From: UBA7378 sp049611805
GTDB taxonomy: Bacteria > Pseudomonadota > Alphaproteobacteria > RS24
Length of the DNA stretch: 64,000 bases
Direction of reading: 5' to 3'
NCBI GenBank assembly: GCA_049611805.1
Contig: JBMZAX010000001.1
Coordinates: 1 to 64,000 of the forward strand
This document shows, in pieces, positions 8,381-16,600 of this stretch. The translations under genes were made by a program, and so were the position numbers. The notes beneath the pieces are model-generated. The model saw nothing but the letters and a program-made list of their open reading frames with translations, did no database searches and was not told where the DNA came from. Each line of letters begins with the position of its first letter. Within the stretch, counting starts at the first letter, position 1.

Positions 8381-9172
8381 GTGCTTGATTACGATCAGCA
8401 GGGGCACTGCGTCACGCTGACCATCAATCGGCCCGATATGCGCAATGCGCTGGGTGAGCGGGGCGACGGCGATGTCTTTGCCGAGGCTTGCGCGCGCATC
8501 AACCAAGACCGTTCGGTGCGTTGCGTTATTCTGACGGGCGCGGGCTCGGCATTTTCAGCCGGTGGCAATATCAAGGCCATGCAGGAGGGTCGTGCGCCTT
8601 TTGGAGGGCCGGGCGTTCATATTGCCGACAGCTACCGGCAGGGCATTCATCGCATTATTCGCAGTCTTTGGCAGCTTGAAGTGCCCGCCATTGCCGCGGT
8701 CAACGGTCCGGCAATCGGGCTGGGCAATGATGTCGCCAGCCTGTGCGATATTCGCATTGCGGCCAAAAGCGCCATTTTCGGCGCGACGTTTTTGAAAATC
8801 GGGCTGATACCCGGCGATGGCGGTGCATGGTTGCTGCCGCGCCAAATCGGTTTGTCGCGCGCCAGCGAATTGCTGTTTACCGGCAAAACAATTCCGGCCG
8901 AAACCGCAGCCGAATGGGGTCTTGTGTCCGAGGTCGTTGACGATGACGCGCTGATGGCAACCGCGCGCGCCTTGGCCGATGAAATTTGCGCGCAAAGCCC
9001 GGAAGCCTTGCGCGCCGCCAAGCGTCTTTTGCGCAACGGGCAGGCCGCGTCCTTCGACACGGTGATGGAAATGTCGGCGACCACGCAAGCCCTGATGCAC
9101 CAAATGTCCGACCATCAGGCGGCAATCAGCGCCATGCTTGACAAGACAAAGGCTGATTACAAAGATGAATAA
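8381..9172 (+). CDS. crotonase-superfamily enoyl-CoA hydratase/isomerase, PaaG-like
   Basis: A 263-residue crotonase. Both oxyanion-hole segments are visible: AFSAGGNIKAM (about residues 58-68) and NGPAIGLGNDVASLCDI (about 107-123). Of the two Glu that hydrate enoyl-CoA in the classic enzyme, the first is replaced by Asp (GLGND) and the second by Phe (ATFLKIGLIPGDGG). The FxKxGLIPxxGGxWLLPR stretch resembles PaaG-type isomerases more than true hydratases, so isomerisation is at least as likely as hydration. The gene starts with GTG 9 bp after the small dehydrogenase subunit and is probably in the same operon. Confidence 0.88.
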   Translation: MLDYDQQGHCVTLTINRPDMRNALGERGDGDVFAEACARINQDRSVRCVILTGAGSAFSAGGNIKAMQEGRAPFGGPGVHIADSYRQGIHRIIRSLWQLEVPAIAAVNGPAIGLGNDVASLCDIRIAAKSAIFGATFLKIGLIPGDGGAWLLPRQIGLSRASELLFTGKTIPAETAAEWGLVSEVVDDDALMATARALADEICAQSPEALRAAKRLLRNGQAASFDTVMEMSATTQALMHQMSDHQAAISAMLDKTKADYKDE

Positions 9173-9193
9173 TCAAACGAAAAGGAGGTCGTG

Positions 9194-9487
9194 ATGGCCG
9201 TAGGGATTATTGCAACATTGCGTGTTGTTGACGGCAAGCAAGCCGAATTTGAAGCGGGCTTTGCCAAAATGCAGGAAGTGGTTAAGGCTGAGGAGCCGGG
9301 GTGCTTGCTCTATGCTTTGTGTCAGGACAAAACCGACGCCACAACCTATCGGGTTATGGAACAATATGCAGATGAAGATGCGCGCAAAAGCCACGGCACA
9401 TCGGATGCATTCAAGGCGGCGGCCGGCGGTCTGGGCGGATGCCTGGCCGGAGCCCCGGAATTGGTTGAAGTGAATATTATCAGTTAG
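9194..9487 (+). CDS. ABM-fold putative monooxygenase
   Basis: Protein of 97 residues matching the antibiotic biosynthesis monooxygenase (YgiN-like) ferredoxin fold. It has an opening strand IIATLRVVDGKQAEFEAGF, a YALCQDKTDATTYRVMEQYAD strand pair and a terminal LVEVNIIS strand. Members act on quinols or polyketides, or simply bind small aromatic ligands, so function cannot be assigned. The start is the ATG at 9194, five bases after AAAGGAGG; the adjacent GTG at 9191 is too close to that ribosome binding site. It sits between the crotonase and the third dehydrogenase with short gaps, so it is probably co-transcribed with them. Confidence 0.82.
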   Translation: MAVGIIATLRVVDGKQAEFEAGFAKMQEVVKAEEPGCLLYALCQDKTDATTYRVMEQYADEDARKSHGTSDAFKAAAGGLGGCLAGAPELVEVNIIS

Positions 9488-9496
9488 GAGCCTTTC

Positions 9497-10708
9497 ATGG
9501 ATATGAACTACACCGAAGACGATTTGCGCTTCCGCGACGATGTGCGCGCGTTTATTGACGAGGCGTTTACGCCGGATTTGCAACAGCAAATGGCGCGGTC
9601 GAAAAACGGCTATATGAGCAAGGAAGCCCATATCACCTGGCAAAAACGGCTTTATGAAAAAGGCTGGGCGGGCCCGAACTGGCCGGCCGAGCATGGCGGG
9701 GCGGGGTTCACGCCGACGCAGAAATTTATTTTCACGCAGGAACTGGATGTCGCCGGCGCGCCGCATTTCATTCCTTTCGGTCTGTCCATGGTGGCGCCGG
9801 TCATTATGGCATTCGGGTCGGATGAGCAGAAACAACGTTTCCTGCCGGATATTCTGGCTTCCAATGTCTGGTGGTGTCAGGGCTATTCGGAGCCCGGTTC
9901 CGGTTCGGATCTGGCTTCGCTGCAAATGAAGGCCGAAGACAAGGGCGACCATTATCTGTGCAACGGGTCGAAAATATGGACGTCGATGGCGCAACATGCC
10001 GACTGGATTTTCTGCCTTGTGCGCACGGCCAAGACGGAAAAGCGTCAGGATGGTATCTCGTTCCTGCTCATCGAAATGGACACGCCGGGCGTGAAGGTTG
10101 CACCCTTGGTAACGCTGGACGGCCCGGCTGAAAACCAGCAGGAAATCAATCAGGTGTTTTTTGAAGACGTAAAAGTGCCGAAAGAAAACCTGATTGGCGA
10201 GGAAAACAAGGGCTGGACTTACGCCAAATATTTGCTCGAATTTGAGCGCGGCAATCCGTATTCGGCGGGGCTGAGCCGCGCTTTGTCGAAAGTGCGCGAA
10301 CTGGCCCGTTCGGTTGACACTGACGGCGAGACACTGGCCGATGACCCGGATTTCCAGCGCAAGGCCAATGACCTTGAGCGTCAGATTATGGCAATGGAAG
10401 CGACCGAGTTGCGAATTTTCTCCGAGATAAGCGCCGGTCAGAATATCGGCCCGGGCTCATCATCGCTTCTCAAAACGCGCGGCACGGAAATCCAGCAGGA
10501 TGTGTCCGAGCTTGCGGTTGAAGCCATCGGGCAATATGGCTTTCCTTTTGTGTCGGACACGCAAAGCTCGGCCAATACGCCCGATGTCGGCATTGACGGG
10601 GCACCGATTGTGGTGCCGTCTTATCTCAACAAGCGCAAGACGACGATTTATGCCGGGTCAAACGAGATCCAGCGCAATATTATCGCCAAGGCGGTGTTGG
10701 GGCTCTAA
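9497..10708 (+). CDS. acyl-CoA dehydrogenase, large-subunit type (third of the operon)
   Basis: A 403-residue acyl-CoA dehydrogenase, similar throughout to the 5997 gene. It has FRDDVRAFIDEAFTP, WWCQGYSEPGSGSDLASL, NGSKIWTSMAQHADW, KRQDGISFLLIEMDTPG and a terminal YAGSNEIQRNIIAKAVLGL. It carries a short insertion near residues 350-370 (SDTQSSANTPDVGIDGAP). The usual catalytic Glu position is Ala. AGGAG stands six bases before the ATG. It closes the operon and is followed by a terminator. It may be an alternative large subunit for the same small subunit or act on a different chain length; the sequence does not say which. Confidence 0.92.
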   Translation: MDMNYTEDDLRFRDDVRAFIDEAFTPDLQQQMARSKNGYMSKEAHITWQKRLYEKGWAGPNWPAEHGGAGFTPTQKFIFTQELDVAGAPHFIPFGLSMVAPVIMAFGSDEQKQRFLPDILASNVWWCQGYSEPGSGSDLASLQMKAEDKGDHYLCNGSKIWTSMAQHADWIFCLVRTAKTEKRQDGISFLLIEMDTPGVKVAPLVTLDGPAENQQEINQVFFEDVKVPKENLIGEENKGWTYAKYLLEFERGNPYSAGLSRALSKVRELARSVDTDGETLADDPDFQRKANDLERQIMAMEATELRIFSEISAGQNIGPGSSSLLKTRGTEIQQDVSELAVEAIGQYGFPFVSDTQSSANTPDVGIDGAPIVVPSYLNKRKTTIYAGSNEIQRNIIAKAVLGL

Positions 10709-10739
10709 GCCTACACGCCAACTTGTTAAGGATTTTAAA

Positions 10740-10764
10740 GGGCACCGGAGACGGTGCCCTTTTT
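10740..10764. terminator. bidirectional terminator between the acyl-CoA operon and the Mrp operon
   Basis: GGGCACCG-gaga-CGGTGCCC followed by TTTTT on the plus strand. On the minus strand the same stem is followed by TTTAAAAT, just beyond the stop codon of the last Mrp gene. It can therefore serve both converging operons. Confidence 0.85.
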
Positions 10765-12457
10765 ACATCATGTAGCGCAGCGCAAGCAGCAGCGCGAATA
10801 CGGCGAGAAACAGACCGGCGGCGGCACCGATGGTTGCCGTGCCCGAAATCAGATAATTATTGCGGCTGAGATGCGTGCCCCGTTCCACGGCCGCCACAAT
10901 CTGGCGGGCGGCGGTGCCGAGTGCGGCATGCCACAGCCGCATGACGGGGTTTGCCATCATGCGCCAGAGGGCCGGCACCGCCTTGCGGAACAGCCAGTCC
11001 GTGTTCAAAACCGTGCTGTCAATCTCCGGCGGATAGAGCCCGCGCACCATCAGGAAGGCAAAGGCCAGCACCGCGAACAGTAGAAGCTGCAATTCGCCGA
11101 GCACATGGCCCGCATCCCACACTTTGTAAGTCACTTCGTAAGGTAGAAGCGCATAGAGCATTTCCGGCGCGATGCCGATGGCAACGCAAAGCCCTGCGGC
11201 AATGCCCATGGCGACCAGCATGCTGAGCGGTGCTTCATTAACCTTGAAGCCGCGGTCGTGTCCGAAAAACGCGAAATAGGGGATTTTAATGCCCGAATGT
11301 TCCAGCACACCCGCAGAGGCAAAAATCAGCGCCATCCACACCCAGAAATATCCTTCATAGGCCGCGCTGCCAATGGTCAGCGATTTGGTGACAAAGCCGC
11401 TGAACAGCGGGAATGACGAGATCGACACCGCGCCGATGATGCAGAACACTGTGGTCAGCGGCATGCGCTTCCACAAGCCGCCCAATTCACTGGCCTTGGC
11501 CGTGCCGGTGCGATAGAGAACCGCGCCCATGCTCATGAACAAAAGCGATTTGTAAATGATATGGGCAAAAGCATGGGCCACCGTGCCGTTAAGCGCCAAT
11601 TCGGTGCCAATGCCGATGCCGACCACCATGAAGCCGAGCTGGTTGTTGAGCGAAAACGCCAGCACGCGGCGCAAATCATTTTCAATGACGGCGAAAAATA
11701 CCGGAAACAGCGTCATCACCACGCCAAACCAAATGAGCATATGGGTGCCGGCAAAGCACAGCGCCAGCATGTAAATGGCAAGCTTTGTGGTAAACGCGCT
11801 CAGGATAACGGTGCCGGTGACGCTGGCCTCAGGATAAGCGTCCTGCAACCAGCCATTGACGAAGGGAAAGGCGGCTTTGATGGCAAATGCCAAAAGCACA
11901 AGCGCGCCGCCCAGCGTTTCAACCGACAGGGCGGTGATGGCAATGCCGCTGCCCGACCCGACCAGCACAACCGCACCGGCCAGCAAAATCACGCCGGAGG
12001 TGACTTGCGTCAGCAAATAGCGCATGGCGGCGGCAAAACTGCGCGGGTTGCGACCGGCGAGAATGAGGAAGACGGAAGCAAACGCCGTCAGCTCCCAATA
12101 GATGAACAGCGTTATGAAATCACCGGCAAACAGGGCGGCAATGGCCGCGCCCGCATAGGCCAGCCCCGTGGCCGCCGTCATGCGGCTGTCTTCGTGCATG
12201 GCGTATATGACATTGAGCGCGGCGGCGATGTGGAAAACCAGCGCAAAGGGGCGCGTGATTGCCTCGGCGCGCACAAGAATAAGGTCAAAGCCGATAACGC
12301 CGGCGGTCAGATGCACGCCGGGGTCAATGTGCCAGCACTGATAGGCCGATGCCGCAATCAGCACAAGCATCCATACCTGCCGCAACATATGCGGCAACAC
12401 CGGCACCAGCGTCGCACCGAGGATCATCATCAGGCCGGGCAGCAACAGCTCAGGCAT
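10763..12457 (-). CDS. Mrp antiporter D-like (ND2/4/5) subunit, third copy
   Basis: Polytopic protein of 564 residues from the proton-pumping ND2/ND4/ND5/MrpD family. The transmembrane Glu (IYWELTAF, Glu122) and the two channel Lys (FAIKAAFPF, Lys194; FTTKLAIYM, Lys225) are kept, so it should conduct ions. About 14 hydrophobic segments are followed by an extra C-terminal part with amphipathic stretches (ALWRMMANPVMRLWHAALG) and a final membrane helix. It is the last gene of the antiporter operon, overlapping the upstream small gene by 8 bp. With the two other D-like genes it makes three such subunits in one operon. It could instead be called an NADH-quinone oxidoreductase-like subunit, but no Nuo genes are here. 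Confidence 0.85.
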   Translation of the reverse strand: MPELLLPGLMMILGATLVPVLPHMLRQVWMLVLIAASAYQCWHIDPGVHLTAGVIGFDLILVRAEAITRPFALVFHIAAALNVIYAMHEDSRMTAATGLAYAGAAIAALFAGDFITLFIYWELTAFASVFLILAGRNPRSFAAAMRYLLTQVTSGVILLAGAVVLVGSGSGIAITALSVETLGGALVLLAFAIKAAFPFVNGWLQDAYPEASVTGTVILSAFTTKLAIYMLALCFAGTHMLIWFGVVMTLFPVFFAVIENDLRRVLAFSLNNQLGFMVVGIGIGTELALNGTVAHAFAHIIYKSLLFMSMGAVLYRTGTAKASELGGLWKRMPLTTVFCIIGAVSISSFPLFSGFVTKSLTIGSAAYEGYFWVWMALIFASAGVLEHSGIKIPYFAFFGHDRGFKVNEAPLSMLVAMGIAAGLCVAIGIAPEMLYALLPYEVTYKVWDAGHVLGELQLLLFAVLAFAFLMVRGLYPPEIDSTVLNTDWLFRKAVPALWRMMANPVMRLWHAALGTAARQIVAAVERGTHLSRNNYLISGTATIGAAAGLFLAVFALLLALRYMM

Positions 12458-12716
12458 CTTTGTCCTCCTGCGTGTCGTAATAATCCGGCGCGCGCATCAC
12501 CAGTTTGCGCAACACCACCCCGCCGCCGACGACAATCAAAAATGCCGCAAAGCCGTAAATTGCAAAAAACAAGGGCCGCCCCTCGGTTTCGAAATAGGCG
12601 TGCCGGTGGATGATAAACTCCAGCGCCGTGAGCGCCACACAAGCGACAACCAAAACGCCCAGCGCATTGCGGGCAAGCGGCGTCATTTTGGGGCCGGTTT
12701 CTTCTGGATCCGACAT
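12450..12716 (-). CDS. small two-helix membrane protein of the Mrp operon
   Basis: An 88-residue protein I cannot assign to a family. It has a short polar N-terminus (SDPEETGPK) and two hydrophobic helices (about residues 19-36, and 47-65 ending GGGVVLRK), then a charged tail YDTQEDKDA. It starts at an ATG that shares one base with the stop of the preceding D-like gene and has GGAGG six bases upstream. Its stop overlaps the start of the next D-like gene. The position inside the operon suggests an accessory subunit of the antiporter. That is inference from context. Confidence 0.75.
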   Translation of the reverse strand: MSDPEETGPKMTPLARNALGVLVVACVALTALEFIIHRHAYFETEGRPLFFAIYGFAAFLIVVGGGVVLRKLVMRAPDYYDTQEDKDA

Positions 12717-14164
12717 CACATGCCTCCAAAATCAAGAACAAAACTGTCAACGGCGAAAAACAGCGCCAATGACATGAGGGCGGTGACAACCAAGGGTACC
12801 ACGCACGCCCAAGGGGCTTCGGCCACCGCGCCGTCGCTATGCGGGCCGGTTTTGAAAAACCCGCGCAATACAATCTCACCCAGATAGACAAGGTTCAGAA
12901 GCGACGAGACGGCGAGTACGAAAATAACAATCAAAAATTCCGACTGCATGGCCCCGCCCATCAGCATGAGTTTCGACCATGCACCGGCCAGCGGCGGCAC
13001 GCCGATAATCGACAGCGCGCCCAGCGCGAAAGCCGAGAAGGTGACCGGCATGCGGCGGCCCAGCCCGTCCATATCGCGAATATCCGACAGATGATGGGCG
13101 ACATAAATCGCACCGGCGCAGAAGAACAGCGTAATTTTGCCCGTCGCGTGGGTTGCAATGTGCAGGGCCGCGCCGGAGGCGGCCAGCGGCGAGGCAAGCG
13201 CGGCACCCAGAACAATATAACCAAGCTGGCTGATGGTTGAATAAGCCAGACGCGCTTTCAAATTGGTTTTGCCGAGCGCCACAATCGAAGCCGCGAGAAT
13301 GGAAAATGCCGCCACCCAGACCAGCCAGTCGCTGGCGCTGGTGGTGGCGAGAAAATCAATGCCGAAAACATAGATGCTGATTTTCAACATGCTGAACACA
13401 CCGGCTTTCACCACGGCGACAGCGTGCAAAAGCGCGCTCACGGGCGTCGGCGCAACCATTGCCGCCGGCAACCAGCGATGTAAGGGCATGAGCGCCGCCT
13501 TGCCGATGCCAAAGGCGAACAGCCCCAGCAGCAGCGGCACATAGACCGGATCCAGACGGCCCGCCAAAATGCCGCCTGATGCAAAATCAAGCGTGCCCGC
13601 GAGCATCCAGACGCTGATAACGCCGAACAGCAAAAACACGACCGAACTGGTCACCAAAATGCCCAGATAAATGCGGCCGGCTTGTTTGGCTTCCGGCGTG
13701 CCCTTATGGGTGACAAGCGGGTAGGTGGAAAATGTCAGCACTTCGTAGAACACAAACAAGGTGAGCAAATTGCCCGACAGCGCAATCGCCATCGCCGCAT
13801 GAATGGCAATGGCATAAAAGAACATGAAGCGCGTGTGGTTTTTCTCGCCCGCGCCGCGCATATAGCCAATCGTATAGAGCGAGGCCAGCGGCCAGAGAGC
13901 GCCCGCGACCAGCGCAAACAACATGCCCAGCGGCTCCGGCGTGAAGGCCAGTGTCAGTTGCGGGGCAAGGCTGACAAGCGTGACCGTTTCAAGCGCCGCT
14001 GTCGGTGATGTGTAAAGCGCATAGGCACATGCGGCCGTTACCAGCCCCAGCAATACGGCTTGCCCGTCGCGCACGTTTTCAAAGCGGGCAAATAAAAGCG
14101 TGTTGGCCGCCGCCAGAAGCGGCAGACCCAGAAGCAGGTAAATGAGTGTTTCGACGTTTTCCAT
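12716..14164 (-). CDS. Mrp antiporter A/D-like (ND5-like) subunit, second copy
   Basis: A 482-residue polytopic ND4/ND5-family subunit. It keeps the membrane Glu (FVFYEVLTFSTYP, Glu141) and the channel Lys (FGIGKAALMPLH, Lys222; HAVAVVKAGVF, Lys253). The HAVAVVKAGVF motif is closer to MrpA/NuoL than to MrpD. This gene may therefore supply the role of the N-terminal MrpA domain, which is missing as such from this operon. The start is the ATG at 14164, sharing one base with the stop of the upstream D gene; a GTG just before it is possible. Downstream it again makes a one-base TGATG overlap. Confidence 0.86.
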   Translation of the reverse strand: MENVETLIYLLLGLPLLAAANTLLFARFENVRDGQAVLLGLVTAACAYALYTSPTAALETVTLVSLAPQLTLAFTPEPLGMLFALVAGALWPLASLYTIGYMRGAGEKNHTRFMFFYAIAIHAAMAIALSGNLLTLFVFYEVLTFSTYPLVTHKGTPEAKQAGRIYLGILVTSSVVFLLFGVISVWMLAGTLDFASGGILAGRLDPVYVPLLLGLFAFGIGKAALMPLHRWLPAAMVAPTPVSALLHAVAVVKAGVFSMLKISIYVFGIDFLATTSASDWLVWVAAFSILAASIVALGKTNLKARLAYSTISQLGYIVLGAALASPLAASGAALHIATHATGKITLFFCAGAIYVAHHLSDIRDMDGLGRRMPVTFSAFALGALSIIGVPPLAGAWSKLMLMGGAMQSEFLIVIFVLAVSSLLNLVYLGEIVLRGFFKTGPHSDGAVAEAPWACVVPLVVTALMSLALFFAVDSFVLDFGGM

Positions 14165-15705
14165 CACTCCCGCCCCTGCAATCCTTCAATGATTTGCAGA
14201 CCTTCGATTGTTTGCGTTGCCGGCATAATGTCAGGCCCAAAAACCTGCGCGGCACCGAAAGCGGCCTCGACCAGCGGGCCCGCATAAACACCGAAGCCGA
14301 TTGTCGCCAGCACCAATATCCAGGCCGGCGCCCATTGGCCGGGTGTTTCGGTAAGCACGGCTGCGTTTTCGGGCCGCTCGGTCAGCCAGGCGTGTTCGAC
14401 GATTTTCCAGACGTAAACCAGTGCCAGTGCCGAGCTGACAAAGGTCAGCGCGGCCACGGCCCATAAGCCGCTGTCGATGAGCGCGCGGATCAGATAGAGC
14501 TTCGAAATAAAGCCCGCCGTCAGCGGCACACCGATAAGCGCCAGCCCGCCGAAAAGTATCGCCGTCATGGTCATGGGGATTTGCCGCCCTGCGCCTTTAA
14601 TCGTGTGCAGGCTGAGATGTGTTGTCTGCGCGGCAATCACCCCTAGCGCGAGAAACAGCGCGCCTTTCATCAGCGCGTGGTTGAACAGATGGATAAAGCC
14701 CGCGGCAATGCCGGCGCCGGTCATAATGCCGAGCCCGATAGCCATATAGCCAAGCTGGGCAATGGATGATTGGGCAAACAGCCGCTTCAAATCGGTTTCC
14801 ACAATGGCGGCGAAAGTGCCGACAAATGCGCCCAAAAGCCCCAAGGTCAGCAACAGCCCGCCCACGGCTTCGGTCATATACGGAAACTCGAAGCCGAACA
14901 CGCCGAACAAAATCCGTATCAGAACATAGACAGACACTTTGGTGGCGGTGGCCGCCATCAACGCCGTGACGGCGGAGGGTGCGTGCGAATAGGCCGGGGC
15001 CAGCCACAAATGCAGCGGAAACAGCGCCATTTTGAGAAACAGGCCGAGCGCGATAAAGGCCAGCGCGACATAGGCCGGTCGCAGGTTTTCAATCTCGGCC
15101 AGCCGCACGCTCAAATCGGCCAAATTCAGCGTGCCGGTCAGCATGTATAAAAGCCCAAGGCCGATGACGTAAAATGTCGCCCCGACCGTGCCCAGAATGA
15201 GATAGTTGAACGCCGCCGGCAAAGCGCGCCGGTCGCGGCCCGCGCCCATGGCAACCAGCGCATAGCCGGACAGGGACGAGATTTCCAGAAACACGAAAAT
15301 ATTGAACGCATCACCCGTCGTCACCTGCCCCAGCATGCCGGCCAGCGTCAAAAGCCATGCGGCAAAAAACAGCGGATGGTCGCGCGCATCAATCTCGGCA
15401 ATGACAAGGTGGCGCGCGGCCAGCGTTGCAACAAAGCCGATGCCGCTTACCACCGGCAGCACAAAGGCGCTGGCACCGTCAATAACATAGACAATGCCGA
15501 TCGGGGCGGGCCAACCGCCAAGGTCATAGATTATCGGCGTGCCGGTGCGCAAAATCGTCGCCAGCAATACCAGCGAAATGGCAAAGGCGCCGGCGGTGGC
15601 AATGAGTGTCAGATGCCATGCCAGATGGCGCCGCGACGCGAGTGCCGCAAACGGCGCGGCCAGCAGGGGCAATATGACCTGCAATATGGGCAGATGCTGC
15701 ATCAT
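14164..15705 (-). CDS. mnhD: Mrp/Mnh antiporter subunit D
   Basis: A 513-residue MrpD-type subunit, one of the ion-translocating components. Glu141 (IFVFLEISSLSGYAL), Lys225 (GLFLKMALFPLHLWL) and Lys256 (ATATKVSVYVLIR) match the residues essential in MrpD. SIAQLGYMAIGLG and FNHALMKGALFL are further family motifs. It directly follows the mnhC-like gene with a 4-bp ATGA overlap, the usual C-D order. The C-terminus has a short direct repeat, IEGLQIIEGLQ. Of the three D-like genes here, this one is the best MrpD match. Confidence 0.9.
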   Translation of the reverse strand: MMQHLPILQVILPLLAAPFAALASRRHLAWHLTLIATAGAFAISLVLLATILRTGTPIIYDLGGWPAPIGIVYVIDGASAFVLPVVSGIGFVATLAARHLVIAEIDARDHPLFFAAWLLTLAGMLGQVTTGDAFNIFVFLEISSLSGYALVAMGAGRDRRALPAAFNYLILGTVGATFYVIGLGLLYMLTGTLNLADLSVRLAEIENLRPAYVALAFIALGLFLKMALFPLHLWLAPAYSHAPSAVTALMAATATKVSVYVLIRILFGVFGFEFPYMTEAVGGLLLTLGLLGAFVGTFAAIVETDLKRLFAQSSIAQLGYMAIGLGIMTGAGIAAGFIHLFNHALMKGALFLALGVIAAQTTHLSLHTIKGAGRQIPMTMTAILFGGLALIGVPLTAGFISKLYLIRALIDSGLWAVAALTFVSSALALVYVWKIVEHAWLTERPENAAVLTETPGQWAPAWILVLATIGFGVYAGPLVEAAFGAAQVFGPDIMPATQTIEGLQIIEGLQGRE

Positions 15706-16100
15706 GAGGCAGGCTCCGCATCGGCGCGGTCGCGCGCGTCTTGATCGGCATCTATCAGCACGGCAACCTCATCGTCTTCAATCGTGCCATAGGCTTCGTA
15801 AATGCGGATGATCAGCGCATAGCCGACGGCTGTTGTGGCAACGCCGACAACAATCGCGGTGAGGATGAGAACATGCGGCAGGGGGTTGGAATAAACGCTC
15901 GCCGGATCGCCGGTAAGAATGGGTGCGGTGCCGCCGTCAATTTTGCCGACGGAAATATAGAGCATGAAAACGGAGGTTTGAAAAATATTCAGCCCGACCA
16001 TTTTCTTGACCATATTGCCGCGCGCGATGACGGCGTAAAAACCCAGCATCATCAAAACAATGACGAGATAATAATTCCAATGCGCGGCGATTTCGCTCAT
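15702..16100 (-). CDS. mnhC: Mrp/Mnh antiporter subunit C (NuoK-like)
   Basis: A 132-residue protein with three membrane helices, homologous to NuoK: LVIVLMMLGFYAVIARGN, MVGLNIFQTSVFMLYISVG and HVLILTAIVVGVATTAVGYAL. The GNMVKKMVGLNIF and PLPHVLILTAIVVGVATTA stretches are characteristic of MrpC. An acidic tail (IEDDEVAVLIDADQD) follows. It overlaps its neighbours on both sides by 4 bp (ATGA), implying translational coupling with the B and D subunits. Confidence 0.92.
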   Translation of the reverse strand: MSEIAAHWNYYLVIVLMMLGFYAVIARGNMVKKMVGLNIFQTSVFMLYISVGKIDGGTAPILTGDPASVYSNPLPHVLILTAIVVGVATTAVGYALIIRIYEAYGTIEDDEVAVLIDADQDARDRADAEPAS

Positions 16101-16600
16101 GCGGGGCCTCCCGCGCCGGGGGTGTCATTATCAGCGGCTTCATTAACGGCTTCAAGTGCGGCGGTCTTCGCCACCAGCCGAATGTGGGTGAGGCGTCCGG
16201 CAAAGGCAAAAAACAACGCCACCATCACCGAGGCCACGGTCAGGCCGACGCCAAACTCCACCAGCAAAATGCCCAGATGCTGGGCCGCTTTGGGGTCGGC
16301 TTTGAGCGCAAAATAATCCAGATAATTGGCACCTGCCAACATCGACCACACGCCGGTGCCGCCATAAAGCAGCACGCCCGCCGACACGCCCATCAGATTA
16401 TAACGCATGGGCCAAACTTGGCGCGCGTGGTGCAGGCCGAAAACAACGGCGTTCAGCACAAATGCGGCGGCGAAAATAACACCGGCCTGAAAGCCGCCAC
16501 CCGGCCCGTAATCGCCGTGAAATTGCACATAGAGCGCAAACAGCATGATCGCCGGAATCAGCACTTTGGAGACGACGCGTATGACGGGATCATCCTGCAT
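16097..16600 (-). CDS. mnhB: Mrp/Mnh antiporter subunit B
   Basis: A 167-residue membrane protein with the MrpB/MnhB signature FHGDYGPGGGFQAGVIFA (about residues 27-44) and four hydrophobic helices, including LGILLVEFGVGLTVASVMVA. MrpB is required for assembly and activity of the antiporter. It overlaps the upstream A-domain gene by 11 bp and mnhC by 4 bp. The extreme C-terminus is hydrophilic. Confidence 0.9.
   Translation of the reverse strand: MQDDPVIRVVSKVLIPAIMLFALYVQFHGDYGPGGGFQAGVIFAAAFVLNAVVFGLHHARQVWPMRYNLMGVSAGVLLYGGTGVWSMLAGANYLDYFALKADPKAAQHLGILLVEFGVGLTVASVMVALFFAFAGRLTHIRLVAKTAALEAVNEAADNDTPGAGGPA

Noticed and set aside
7217..8506. Open frame of 429 codons on the minus strand
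   Set aside because: Lies antisense to the small dehydrogenase subunit and the start of the crotonase, both clear family members. It is His/Arg-rich with no recognisable motif, as expected for a shadow of GC-rich coding sequence.
11561..12613. Open frame of 350 codons on the plus strand
   Set aside because: Antisense to the third D-like subunit. The strongly hydrophilic, Gln/Asn/His-rich product is the mirror of a hydrophobic membrane protein.
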